This document shows, piece by piece, positions 21,741 through 33,990 of a stretch of DNA of 64,000 nt; the stretch's first letter is position 1; each line of letters starts with the position of its first letter. This DNA comes from Aspidapion aeneum (lineage: Eukaryota > Arthropoda > Insecta > Coleoptera > Brentidae), in contig OY755042.1 in assembly GCA_963576565.1 (NCBI GenBank), forward strand, positions 97,396,185-97,460,184. Direction: 5' to 3'. The position numbers and the translations under genes were made by a program. A model generated the notes under the pieces. It was not told the DNA's origin and did not search any database. It saw nothing but the letters and a program-made list of their open reading frames with translations.

Positions 21741-22830
21741 TTAACAAAAACATTTCATGTAAAAAATGCCAAGTACCCGAAAATGATATTCCGTAAAAAG
21801 AATTGAGATAAATGTAAAGCCAAGTTCTCCAATAAAAATTTCAAAATGAAAGGTTTTTCCTAGTTTGGAAATGTGTTTTTTAAAACTTTGTTTTTAGGGC
21901 CAAACTTCTTTATGTTTAATTAGTACTGTGCCTAAGAGTGTAATGAAGAACTTGGCTTTACTTTTTATCTCAATTCTTTTTATGGAATACCATTTTCGCG
22001 TACTTGGCTTTGTTTTTCATGAAATGTTTGTTATGATTTCACTTCTTTTTTAAAGGATTTGGATAATATTTAAGTTTCAAAGCAGTAAAATATGTGGAAT
22101 ATTGTTAAAAAATTTTGCAATGTCTTATTAAAAATTTTGAGGTTTTTTAATTTTTTCCTATGGTGTTATTATAGTTTCTATAAGCCTTATAAAGCTCAAC
22201 TCTCTAGCGTTCCTGGAAGTGGCCAATGTTACATTTACATAACTTTACATTTATAGGGTAGGGAAGTAAATTAGAATTATTTTTTATAGTTTTATCACAG
22301 TTCCATCAGTCAAGCAAAGCTCAGCTCTCTAGCGTTTCGGGAAGTGGGCAATGTTACTTTTACATTACTTTACATTTATAGGGGAGGGAAGCAAATTAAA
22401 ATTTCTGGGGTTTTAAATTTTTTCCTGTAGTTTTATCATATTTCTTATCAGTCTGCCAAAGCTCAGGTCTCTAGCGCTTCTGGAGGTGGGCAATGTTACT
22501 TTTACATAAATTGACATGTATAGGGGAGGGGAGTAAATTAGAATTTTGGGGTTTTTTTATTTTTTAAAAGGGTTTGGTAATAATTTCAATTTCAATCAGT
22601 CTGCCAAATTTTAGCTTTGTAGCATGTCTGGAACTACAGTAGAATTTTGATGATCTATACATGAGTGAGTGAGGGTGAGTGTAAATTTCGACGTTTTTTA
22701 AAATTTCGTAATTGACTTACTACCTTATGGAAGTGCATGAAACTTGGAGGGGTTGTTAACTCTATGAATATCTACGACTGTGCAGAGTTTGAGTTTCGTA
22801 GCTCATTTCGAAGTAGAGTTTAGATAGGTC
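21741..22830 (+). repeat. Dispersed repeat, second copy of the 5381-6270 family, with inverted arm
   Basis: It begins 46 bp after the EcR donor. 21741-21890 ('aacaaaaacatttcatgtaa', 'aaagccaagttctccaat') is inverted at 21925-22050, forming a foldback. The rest aligns with 5590-6270: repeated 'ctctagcgtttc.ggaagtgggcaatgtta' units of about 150 bp, and a GAGTGAGTGAG run near 22665. It is non-coding. Confidence 0.7.
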
Positions 22831-23943
22831 ACATATGGGCTGAAATGTTTCAAGAAAAGCCATTTAGGCGAACTTGGCGGGACACTGCCACTAAACAGAT
22901 TTCTTAAAGCGGATTTGGTTTAAAATATTTTTTCTGTGTATGCAGTTCCGCGTGAAAACCTTCTAAATATCATCCACAAAAATAGTGTTTAAAACTTTAA
23001 GGTCTCATTTTAAAGTATAAAACCACGGATCATTATTGGTTTAGTCATCTGTGTTAAAACTGGTTCAAAATTCCAGTGACGTATGAACGGGATAATAAGG
23101 AGGATAAATCCCCACCATGGACCAAGATTTTTTTTAAATCTGAAAAAAATGCGAATATTTTTCATTATATATTTTGGCTATATAAAACCACCAAATTTTA
23201 TTAAATTTGTTTAAAATATGACGACGCTCTTTAAATTTTTCAAAAAAACAAAAAAGAAATAGTTTTAATATTTTGACAACTCCTGTAGATATTTTAAATT
23301 TCGATACGAATGTTTGGCCTGAGCCCCTTTTTGCCTTTAAAACCCCGTCTAGTTACATATTCATTGATCTGGGACACATTTTGGAAAAGTTTTGTCATCC
23401 ATGAAAATAAAACTACAAAAATTGCGATAATTTCAAATTTTGTTGTCAGCTAAGTGTACCGTATAAATTTCTGAATACAGTAAAACATTTTTTAATGATC
23501 TTTATTGAACTCTGGTTTCGATAACTGTCTGATTTGAATACTTTTTCATATTGTTTCTGTATCGTTTATCTGTCCTCATTTTCGAATCTAAATAGATCTG
23601 GATAAGACCTCTCTTGGTGATATCTTATCAAAAAAAGCCTGCATTAGAAAGATATTGCATTTTCGACATAAATAACAGAATTTAAATCCAATGTCATGTT
23701 ACATTGAACCCGCACAATATTACTGATAACGTTTTATTTGAGTGATAAGAGAAATTGTTTTGATATAGCCAATGCGCTTTCTGACATGGGATTAGGTTTT
23801 GTAGGTTTATAGCTGATTTCAATATGATGCTTTGTACGGGTGTAGTTTTACTGCGTTCCTTACCTACACAGGAAGCCAAAGTAATTTTTAAAACAGTTGA
23901 ACTTTCAACGACTTTTAATAGCACAATATTTTAACCTGCTCAC
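22831..23943. other. No gene seen
   Basis: AT-rich. A minus-strand frame of 76 codons near 23700-23920 has no recognisable domain and is probably chance. Confidence 0.5.
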
Positions 23944-24398
23944 TGCATTGCATATATGTAATATTCCAATACTCCCTGTTACCTATGTACACAATGGTTG
24001 GCGTTTGATGCAAACATTCAGAAATAAAGGTACGAAAAATGCACAGATACCAAATTTACATAGATAGAGTTTTTGTCAACTGTGAGCCGATGATTTGACA
24101 TGACGAATACACGAATAAAATAATATGCATGTGTAAAGTATAAACATTCAGGACATTTTAACTTAGTGATCGCAAAAAGGATAGACTTAGTGTCCATTGC
24201 TATTTCAAATATGTTTGCATTCTGCATCGTAAGGTACCGTAGGTATTGCAATAATACGTACTATACGGAAATAATATGCATATGTCTTTGAAAGCAACCA
24301 ATCAGATTTTTTGCCTAAAGACCCCAAGGCCCTCATGTTTGCATCATGAATGGGCAGTTACCGTGGGTATTGGAATATTATGTATATGGTGCATTGTA
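23944..24398. repeat. Inverted-repeat element, about 455 bp
   Basis: 'cattgcatatatgtaatatt' with 'ccaatactccctgttacc' at 23944-23984 is inverted at 24357-24398 ('gttaccgtgggtattggaat', 'atgtatatggtgcattg'). A third, partial arm lies at 24232-24260. The class is unknown. Confidence 0.6.
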
Positions 24399-24428
24399 AT
24401 AGGACATTGCCGCTGGCAGAGTTAAGCA

Positions 24429-24760
24429 GTAGTTAACAGCAAAATTGGTTAACTACTTTTTCCGTAAAAGTAGTTACTCGATTATTTTTATTCTGCATAA
24501 AATAATCGCAAAAAGTACTTCAAAAAGTAGTTAACTACTTGGTTTTAACTACTTTTAGTAATTTAACTACTTTTAAAAATACTTAACTACTAGTAGTAAT
24601 TTAAATGGAACGCTGCCTGCTACATAAAATAATCGCAAAAAGTACTTAAAAAAGTAGTTAAATACAGGGATTTAACTACTTGTAGTAATTAAACTACGTT
24701 TGAGGAATTTGATTACTTTCAAAAATATTTAACTACTAGTAGTAGTATAGGTTAGTAGTT
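24429..24760. repeat. TAGTTAACTACTTTT-rich repeat, tandemly duplicated
   Basis: A block of about 150 bp starting 'cataaaataatcgcaaaaag' is present twice (about 24495 and 24625). Inside, 'agtagttaactactt' and 'aactacttttagtaattta' form many short direct and inverted repeats. This resembles the subterminal arrays of hAT elements, but no ends or duplications were defined. Confidence 0.6.
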
Positions 24761-26539
24761 GGTGGTATTGGAACATACTCCGTCACGTCACTACATTATT
24801 TGATAATTGTCAAAAATTATTAAATTGTGGATTAAAATTGTAGTTTTTCTAAAATTGATTGTCCAGATTTATTCTGGACACCATGAAGAGTGCTTAATGG
24901 CATCTATAACCCCTCTTTACTTTATTAACAAATTATAAGGAAAAATACAAGTACTTACCTATGGAATGGCACTCCCTTACGTCTCCCTGACATTTTTCCA
25001 CAACCGCACATATTTTACGTGGATTATTTCCCATTTTTCACAGAAAAAAACATAATTTTACACGACAAACGCATAACACCGCAAAATGTACATAAACAAC
25101 AAATATGTCGTCTACCCACACAGCAGCTGTGTGTCTATGGCACAAAACACATGCATGGGCACTTCGCATTCGCGTCTGCAAATTTTAATTTTCCATTGTT
25201 TCGAAAGCAATCTATGAGTGCTTTACTTTTTGCTTTTTTGAACATGTATTTATGTTCTAACGTATTTGGTCTGTGGAGGCGGAACACTTTTTTGGGAAGA
25301 GGTTTGCAAATTTTGAAAAAGTCTTTTTTGCACTTTTAAGAAGAAACTCAAATGCACCGACAAAATAATGTATTAAAAAATGATTAAAAATTATGTAAAC
25401 TAGGCATGTTTTTTGAGGGTTACGGTTTGTTTTTTTTTATTGAGGATTAAAATGCACGCTAAGGAATTCTTTTTTGTTACTAATTGTCACAAGTTTTATC
25501 AAAATTACACAGTGTGTTTTTTAAACGTTGAAAATAGTTTAGTAAATTTGTTTCCAGTTACAAGATATCAATTATTTTGTGGCTTAAAGGACAGTTTAGC
25601 CGAATACAACTTTTATTAATATAGAGCGATCCTGAAAACCATTCCTAAAAACAAGTCGCTGCGTTGCCATAAATTTTACTTGTTCTTAACCTAGTCTTAC
25701 ATGTAATTAATGCTTGTTAATTTAATGAAAAATATTTAAAAACTTATAAATGGCAAAAAAACCATTATATGCCCAGAGCTCCCTCTTAAGCAACTTTAGT
25801 TAATTTGGGAAACAAGCAAAAAAATCACAAAGTTTCTCAATATTGCTTCTGTGGCATCGTAGCTTAACATCGTCTAGCACTTTACCATAATCATCCTAAA
25901 TGTGCTAAACAAACCATCTGTTAGTTGTCAAGTGTGTTCTTTTGTTTTGACATTGACCAGTTCGTTTCTTCGAAATTCTTCTACTTGTAGGTTTAATTAT
26001 TTAAGTCATTGACTTCTATACCCTACGGGTAGACCCGGCATGGGCCAAAATTGCCATTATATCAAGCTTTTATCGCAATTGACCAAATACAAGTAAGAAT
26101 TTAATGAGCAAAATAGGGATGAAAATAGAATTTCGGTTTGGTGAGTCCGGAAACATGCAACATCGCAAAAATATTCTATTTGCTTGTCTTGGATAAAAAA
26201 GGGCAGTGGCGGCGCAAAATAAAAATTTTGAATTCCACTAGAATTTTTTTATCAACAATTTTCTGTTTGAATAATAAATAATTCATGAATACTTACTTGT
26301 GTGTGTTTACAAAATTCTCTTCAGTAAAAAAAAGAGTAAAAATAATTTCTAAGCATGCTAAGTGCAGTGGATGTATTAAAATTATTGTTTTCATCTTTGA
26401 ACTTTACAAATGTTGTACCTTCCAGGTAAAATATTTTCTTTCTTTGAACAAGGGTCTTCTTCAACTCTTCTTTTCTTGGGTGGACTACAAGTTATGCTCG
26501 AGTCAGATGAAATTTCGGAACTAAAAATTTCAATTCGAA
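24761..26539. other. No gene seen
   Basis: AT-rich. The longest frame (25019-25339, 106 codons) shows no domain, and its composition looks like chance. Confidence 0.5.
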
Positions 26540-26957
26540 ATGGGACAACCGGGCGACGGGCCAACTCGGCGCCGCCAACAGGGCGCCACGCCGGGCCTAA
26601 TGGGCGCCGGGCCAACTCAGCGCCGGACTATTTTTTTTTTGATAAAATGTGCAGATAAAAACAAAATAAATATGTTATTTATACAAAACTTTCAACATCT
26701 ATTAAGTCGAGTGTTGAAATTTGGTAGGTGTAGTGTTCTGCGACTTGAAACACCGCCAAGTTCCATATTCGATACATATCGATGCATAAATAAGAAAGTC
26801 CGCCATTTTGGATCCGCCACTAATTTTTTTAAGGTTGTTTTTCATCTGCACATTTTATCAAGAAAAAATATTTTAGTCCGGCGCCCAGTTGGCTCGGCGT
26901 CAAGTTGGCCCGGCGCCCAGTTGGCCTGCCGCCCAGTTGGTGGCGCCCAGTTGTCCT
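26540..26957. mobile_element. Foldback element with GC-rich, internally repeated ends
   Basis: The left end (26540-26632) and right end (26876-26957) are inverse complements built from short units such as GGCGCCGGGCCAACT and GCGCCCAGTTGG, three to five per side, around an AT-rich centre. Outer bases read GGGACAACCGGGCG on the left and, inverted, GGACAACTGGGCG on the right. Long inverted repeats made of direct subrepeats are the hallmark of foldback transposons. No target duplication is clear. Overlapping frames reading GPNGRRANSAP-like peptides are products of the repeat. Confidence 0.7.
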
Positions 26958-27439
26958 AGACTGCAACACATTTCAGGGGTCTGGTACGTTTTACCACCAA
27001 AACTACGAAGTTTTTTGAAAAATGATAATTTTAGACCATTTTATAGTGATTTCTAAAAAAAAAATTGCGGACTATCGTTGATTTTGTTAAAAAAATTGAA
27101 ATTGAAACATTCTTAAAACCCCATTAAAACCCATACAAATTGCTACAAAAGAAGCATTTTCTCATTTCAAACTGAAACAAAACGGTCCCTGACGTCTATC
27201 AGCTGTCAACAAAAACTTGAAATAACTAAGGTCACTGATCCAAATCGGGTCAGTTTTTTTGGTCCTTTTATGAAAATGCACAATTTTTAAAAAAGCATGA
27301 AATTCAAAACAAAATCAAGAAAATTATGATTCCTACATTTTTACAAATAAAAATTAGTTTAATTGAACATTATATCAATTTTTATTCCTTAAAACACTAA
27401 AAATTAATAATTATTTACTTTTTTAAAATTTATCGAAGG
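26958..27439. other. No gene seen
   Basis: AT-rich spacer between the foldback element and the AACCTAACC-rich region. Confidence 0.5.
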
Positions 27440-27617
27440 TCTAACTGAACAAAAGCAAACTGAACCCATCCGTATCGAAATGAACCAAATCAAACCGAAT
27501 CTAACGGTTCGGTTTGGTTCGGTTCGATTTGCTTAAACTGAACCGAACCTAACCGAATATAGCTAAACCTAACCTAAACAATCCTAGCGGAACCTAACCG
27601 AACATACTCAAACTGAA
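27440..27617. repeat. Degenerate AACCGAAC/AACCTAAC zone leading into the array
   Basis: It contains imperfect units such as AACCGAACC, AACCTAACCG and AACCTAAAC, and an inverted stretch 'ggttcggtttggttcggttc'. It grades into the regular 10-mer array. It looks like an older, mutated edge of the array, one part of it inverted. Confidence 0.6.
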
Positions 27618-28826
27618 CCAACCTAACCCAACCTAACCCAACCTAAATCAACCTAACCCAACCTAACCCAACCTAACCCAACCTAACCCAACCTAACCCA
27701 ACCTAACCCAACCTAACCCAACCTAACCCAACCTAACCCAACCTAACCCAACCCAGCCCAACCTAACCCAACCTAACCCAACCTAACCCAACCTAACCCA
27801 ACCTAACCCAACCTAACCCAACCTAACCCAACCTAACCCAACCTAACCCAACCTAACCCAACCTAACCCAACCTAACCCAACCTAACCCAACCTAACCCA
27901 ACCTAACCCAACCTAACCCAACCTAACCCAACCTAAACCAACCTAACCCAACCTAACCCAACCTAACCAACCTAACCCAACCTAACCCAACCTAACCCAA
28001 CCTAACCCAACCCAGCCCAACCTAACCCAACCTAACCCAACCTAACCCAACCTAACCCAACCTAACCCAACCTAACCCAACCTAACCCAACCTAACCCAA
28101 CCTAACCCAACCTAACCCAACCTAACCCAACCTAACCCAACCTAACCCAACCTAACCCAACCTAACCCAACCTAACCTAACCCAACCTAACCCAACCTAA
28201 CCCAACCTAACCCAACCTAACCCAACCTAACCCAACCTAACCCAACCTAACATAACCTAACCCAACCTAACCCAACCTAACCCAACCTAACCCAACCTAA
28301 CCCAACCTAACCCAACCTAACCCAACCTAACCCAACCTAACCCAACCTAACCCAACCTAACCCAACCTAACCCAACCTAACCCAACCTAACCCAACCTAA
28401 CCCAACCTAACCCAACCTAACCCAACCTAACCCAACCTAACCCAACCTAACCCAACCTAACCCAACCTAACCCAACCTAACCCAACCTAACCCAACCTAA
28501 CCCAACCTAACCCAACCTAACCCAACCTAACCCAACCTAACCCAACCTAACCCAACCTAACCCAACCTAACCCAACCTAACATAACCTAACCCAACCTAA
28601 CCCAACCTAACCCAACCTAACCCAACCTAACCCAACCTAACCCAACCTAACCCAACCTAACCCAACCTAACCCAACCTAACCCAACCTAACCCAACCTAA
28701 CCCAACCTAACATAACCTAACCCAACTTAACCCAACCTAACCCAACCTAACCCAACCTAACATAACCTAACCCAACCTAACCCAACCTAACCCAACCTAA
28801 CCCAACCTAACCAAACCTAACCTACC
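27618..28826. repeat. Telomere-like satellite: about 120 copies of the 10-mer CCTAACCCAA
   Basis: About 1.2 kb of near-perfect 10-bp units, that is (TTGGGTTAGG)n on the minus strand: an alternation of TTAGG, the common arthropod telomere unit, with TTGGG. Variants: CCCAGCCCAA (27751, 28011), CATAACCTAA (28251, 28581, 28711, 28761), a one-base loss near 27969 and a lost 5-mer near 28175. Both flanks are ordinary AT-rich DNA, so the array is interstitial here. The G-rich strand is the minus strand. It is not CRISPR: there are no spacers. Confidence 0.95.
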
Positions 28827-30335
28827 TATTGTTAATAAATATAGTAAAAGTTGTTAGGTTTATGTCCAGGGGGTAACCATTGTCCATAATCGTCGGAAAT
28901 CGAGTTAGGATTAGTGTATGCGACCATAAACATTGAGTGGCGAGTGAGTGTTTGGTCTTCAATTTTTTTAGGGAAATTTTTCAAAATCTTTTTTTGTACA
29001 CTCTGGGCACCCTAATAAACCGTAATCTGGTCACCCCTGGTCACCCTAATCCATCGCAATCAAAGAAAATGGGTAATCGAAGTGTCACAAATTTTTTGTT
29101 GGTTTCTATTCTTCTTTTATATTATGTAGGACAAAATTATTAATTAAACTAAGTGACCTTATTAAGTAAGACAGCATGATAGTCAAATGACATTAGAAGG
29201 ACATAAACATATGATACCGGCCTGTAGACCGGTCGCGGTGGTCATATAATAATAAATATATACTTTCGCGATGAAAGACCAAAATTTAACTTAAAATTAC
29301 TGTAAAGTCCGCAAAAAACATTAAATTTATCGAAATTTATAAAAACATAGATCAGTGTGTGTAACAATTCATCAAGATGTATGAAACTCGACCGTGACAT
29401 GTCAAAAGTTTGGTTCGAAAAAACAAAAACAACTGGATAAAAATCGGTATGTAAGAATTTAAAAAGAAATCATTTTTAAGAAAATCAAATACTTTTTGTT
29501 AATTTTCATGCAATGCAAAAAAAAGTGACACTTTCTGAATCAAAATGTGTGAGGGTAAAATCGCACGGTCGCAGAAAAAACTATCTATCGTGACGCTACT
29601 GAACTTTCTCGTGTTTTAGGAAAAACTATCTGTCAAGACGACTTACTCATGAAATGTTGTTTTTTTATGGATTTTTTTTCTTCTTTTGCACAAAAAACAA
29701 TTTTGGACCATGTTTAAACTCAAATAGTTACTTCTAAACTTGTTTTTAAACGTTTTAAGATTTCTTTTTGTAATATTCCCGCACAAAATTCAAAAAAAAT
29801 CATTTCCGTACTTAGACAACATTGTCTATCAGTTTTCCCTGTATACACGGACTAACAGGTAGAATCACTCAAAATACGGCAGGTGGATTAAAGGTAGCCA
29901 GCTGCTTTTCTGTCGCACTTATGCCGTCAGTGTGAAAGAGATAAAAGTACCCTTATATTATCTAGGGTATTATTAGCATGCAAAATCACCCTATCTTTGT
30001 CCGTTTCACATGTTCAATAATGTCTATCTCTGTTTTTATTGTAAAAGAAATACCCGACCATAGGAACCAAATTGGATAGGGTCAATAAAAAATGCCTTGT
30101 CTTTCCGTCTCTAACGCCCTTTTAGGGCGTTATACAACTCAATGATTTAAGTATATTTATTTTTGAGCCGTCCTGTAACTGCATTTTTTAGTTTACTTTT
30201 ATTCTCATCACAAGTAAACATCACATCCGCCATGGGTCCTCCTTTGTTGACATAGTTGTCTCGATAAAAATGCATAGTAACAGAATTTTGTATGCTTTTT
30301 ATGTAGGTACAGTGTGTACCATTTAAAACGTGCTA
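28827..30335. other. No gene seen; small perfect hairpin at 30112-30132
   Basis: AT-rich. The hairpin TAACGCCCT-TTT-AGGGCGTTA at 30112-30132 is the only clear structure. No coding region is supported. Confidence 0.5.
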
Positions 30336-30898
30336 TAGTTGCTATTGTATTAAAGTGGCACCGCGTCATAGCTATGGTCAACCAAATTTTGCGGCAAAAT
30401 CTTAAAAATTTATTGTTTCTTTTTCTACATACAGTGTGCCGCTCGGGGTTTAATGTTCGAAGGATAAAACACTAAGACCTTTTAAAGGAGAGATCAAATA
30501 ATAATAAATAAAGATCCGAAACATAAAAGAGGATCCAAAATTATATTAAAATGTGCGCAAATATTGATTTAATGGCAAAAACGGTAATTTGTTTTGTAAA
30601 AAGCTTCGTCATAATTTGTTTGACATAAACAGTAAGAACAACAACGAATAGAAAACGGCAAAGCACGGCTCAATCAATGTGTTCGTAACAGCCAGATAAG
30701 AGTATATTACGTTCCTTTCTAATGAAATCGTTTAGAAGAACACATCAATAAAAAGCAAGTAAAATAGTAAGCTAATGACTAATGACAATATCAATAAAAA
30801 AATTAAAGGAAGTGCGTGCCACTGTATGTACCCCTCTACTCCCTTCCCACCCATCAAGGTTTTGATGACGCGGTGTCACTTTAATACAATATCAACTG
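30336..30898. mobile_element. TA-flanked MITE with 35-bp terminal inverted repeats, 563 bp
   Basis: The left end TAGTTGCTATTGTATTAAAG continues GTGGCACCGCGTCAT. The right end, inverted, is CAGTTGATATTGTATTAAAG continuing GTGACACCGCGTCAT. TA lies on both sides (30334-30335, 30899-30900), as for Tc1/mariner-type elements. The inside has no transposase. Confidence 0.75.
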
Positions 30899-32524
30899 TA
30901 CCTATACTCAAATTATTTCCAACGAGGAAACACTTGTTCCACTTTCGGTATTTAAAACCATTGAATGCATTTTTGAATGGGTGAGAGGTGAAGGGGAAAG
31001 GGGACAATATGGGATACTTCATTTTGTAGGCCTATTTCTTCTATTAAATGATCACCATTGCGTTTGTCATTTGGAATTAAGTTGGCTAGATATTGTTATC
31101 TTTAAGTTTTAATTTTCACTTTGTGATTTAGAACTCCATCATACTTTTATTTTTATTTTTTAAACATTTGACTTTGCCCCATTGTGCCATATATGGCAAA
31201 ACAAGCGGAGCGGTTGTGTAATTTTGAATCAATATTTTTGTAAGACAAGTTTTATTTATTAAATACTAACCAAAATTAAAATACTTAAAAAAAATAAAAA
31301 GTTGTAATAAAAAATACATTTATAATAATTTAGTATTTACAAACTTATAAAGAATTACAGCGACCTAGTCGGCTCACCTACACGAATTTTGCGCCCATTT
31401 TTTGTAAAAACAATAAAATGCAACTTTTAGTGATAGTACCAAAAAAGAAAAAAAAATTGGTGCAAAATAGGGTGTAGGTTACTAGGTATAACAAGGTAAC
31501 CCGTTTTGCCCCCAGGAAAAACCCCCGTTTTGCCCCAAACTACCAGTCAAATTCAAACAAAAATCATACACAGTAAAACCACAGCCTACCCGTTGTTAGG
31601 AAGGCTGTGGTAAAACGCTAGTTTTACGGGCAACGCGTTTAATTATGCATAATGCATAAACCCTAAACTAATTGTTCAATGTTAACAAAATTTTGAAGTC
31701 TGTAAAAAATGTACTACCATCACAAAATGCGCAAGTTATTTTTACAATAAACAGCACACAACATCACATATTATATTGCAGAGAGTTGAACCAGTCATGA
31801 GGATAAAACATCTAATAAACATAAGGATTTGGGAAACGGTAAGAGATACAATTTTGGTTAAATAAAAAAACAGTTGCCCTATTCCGAGCCGAATTACCTA
31901 CATACTGTACAGAAATTAAAAAGATCTATAGTTTTACAAAATATTGAGGCAAAACTAAAATTTAGGTTTTTCGAAAAACTGAAATATTGTCGCCATCTTG
32001 TATACAAATTTTTTAAAATTTAGTAATTTTGTATTAGCAACTCCGGGTAATCGAATAACATTAACAACAAATTGTCATACCCAAATTGGTAACTATCTCT
32101 CAAAACTTTGCTAAATATAAAAATTTTCTGTTAAGACCTATATTTTCTAAGTTTAGGTAATTTTTTTACCATTGACGAAAAAGAATGCATTTTGCCTTAA
32201 TTTGTTTTTATTTATGATACTAAAGTTAACAACTAATGATTATGGTTTGTGATTAAACTCAAAACAAGACCGAATCTTAAAACAGATAATAAAGCGTTGA
32301 ATAAAATTAAAATAATTGATCCTATTCATGGTTCTTAGAGGACAAATTAAAACACTCATATTTAATTTTTAGCAGTGTAATTGATAAAATATCCCAAATG
32401 ATTTTTGGAAAAACTTTAAGACTCTTAACAGATAGGTAAACGAAATAATTGCCAAAGTTTTGACTGATGATTCCATCGGTATGACAACAAACACAATTAC
32501 GGCATATGTTTCAGAGCCAACTAA
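30899..32524. other. No gene; small inverted repeats
   Basis: An imperfect foldback pairs 'acctacac...attttgcgcccatttttt' (about 31374-31410) with its inverse near 31450-31480. Further on, ACCACAGCC and GGCTGTGGT form a short hairpin (about 31577-31610). Otherwise AT-rich with nothing coding. Confidence 0.5.
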
Positions 32525-32667
32525 TACCCTGTTTCCACCAATGCATGCCCACCCCGAATCAAAAAACGCATCAGGTGGCGCTGCATTTAAAACCGCTGCA
32601 AATCCATGGGCCATCACGTGATGCGTTTTTTGAATCGGGGTGGGCATGCATTGGTGGAAACAGGGTA
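32525..32667. mobile_element. Miniature hairpin element with 49-bp nearly identical arms
   Basis: Left arm 32525-32573 and right arm 32619-32667 are inverse complements with a single mismatch (CCGAATC against CCGATTC). The ends are CCCTGTTTCCACCAATGC and TA lies next to each. The spacer is 45 nt. The near-identity of the arms suggests a young insertion or ongoing arm-to-arm repair. A transcript would fold into one long hairpin. Confidence 0.88.
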
Positions 32668-33837
32668 TAAGTGAAAAACTGTTTTTTAAGTTAATTCACA
32701 TATTTCGTCATATAAAGATAGGCTTTTTGTACACGGTTGAAAAGCTTTTTTTCATATTGCGCTTTTCTCTAAATAAACATTCCCAGAAAAAAAATACTAC
32801 AAAAATGTTTCAAATTTCTCCGACCATCATCAGTGTTTATTTTCAAGTAGGTTAACGAAATTCAAGGCTGGGTCGGTCAGATTAATAATAATAACTGCTG
32901 CTATAAAATTGTGTGATTTTAATAAAAACTGACACACTTTTGAAGAGAAGTGAAAACGTTGCGTTTTTTATTTCATTGCACATTGAAGCGAGATATCTCT
33001 CGCACTAGGCAATACATTTTAACAACCACACCGAAGATCATTTTCATAATTTTATTATTTATACCCACATAGCACAAAAATCACATCAATGTAAAATTAA
33101 CGTGAACAAAAATAATAAAGTTTTTTTTACTAGAAAACAAACTCATACCATGTAATATTTTTTTGTTAAATCTACATTCTTAAAGGTAACTTAAAAATAA
33201 GGAGGAATCAAGCTATAAAAAAGCAATTTTTGCTGAAGTTTCTGGTGCAGTGTATATAACGTCTTTGTTACCCTCGTTATTTTCATGTGCCAAATTCAAA
33301 CTTAGAAAGTCCTCCACAACATGTTCTAAAACGCTACTAGATTAAGACTTCTCAAACCTACTAACTTATTGCGAATTATTTTGTCAAGTATTTTTTCAAT
33401 AACTACAAAATGCGTTTCAATAATTGGCATAAAATTAAATCTACCCATTACCCTGCAATTGTGGCTTTTGAGGTAATTGTTTGTTATCAAAAATATTTTA
33501 AATTTAGATTACATTTTGTCGTAACGTTATGTGCGCGGCAACACTGTTTTTAAATAAAGGAACTCAAGTCTGCGTTATTCGGCCACAAGTAAGGTCAAAC
33601 ATTATACTTTAGTAAGAGATAAAGTTCAAACCAATGATAATGTGAAAATTTTTTTTTGCCATTTATTATCTGTTTACACTTTATACGGACAGAATAATAA
33701 AGGTTAAAAAAATACGCCTCCACATTTTCGAAAACATTTTCTTTATTAGCCTTCTACTCATAAAGTACTTATTTCTTGAGAAAATATGTGAAAAGGAAAT
33801 TTAATTCCCTTTGTAATCTAGCCCTTTGGGGAAAAGA
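32668..33837. other. No gene seen
   Basis: AT-rich. Nothing is supported. Confidence 0.55.
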
Positions 33838-33990
33838 GTATCATAACAAAAACATTTCATGTAAAAAAAACCAAGTATCCGAAAATGGCATTCCGTAAAA
33901 AGAATTGAGATAAAAGTAAAGCCAAGTTCTCCAATACAAATTTCAAAATGAAATGTTCTTACTAGTTTGGAAATGTTTTTTAAACTTTTT
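33838..33990 (+). repeat. Fragment of the 21741-21890 repeat arm
   Basis: 'aacaaaaacatttcatgtaa' through 'agtttggaaatg' aligns with 21741-21890. It is the third occurrence in the window. Confidence 0.7.

Noticed and set aside
25019..25339. 106-codon + strand frame
   Set aside because: No domain, no homologous copy, composition of random AT-rich DNA.
26410..26959. Arg/Pro/Ala-rich frames on both strands
   Set aside because: They are translations of the GC-rich foldback repeats and lack any domain.
27618..28826. CRISPR-like regular array
   Set aside because: Units are contiguous 10-mers with no spacers, in an insect genome. It is a satellite.
30112..30132. Bacterial-type intrinsic terminator
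   Set aside because: The hairpin is perfect but the DNA is insect and no gene ends there.
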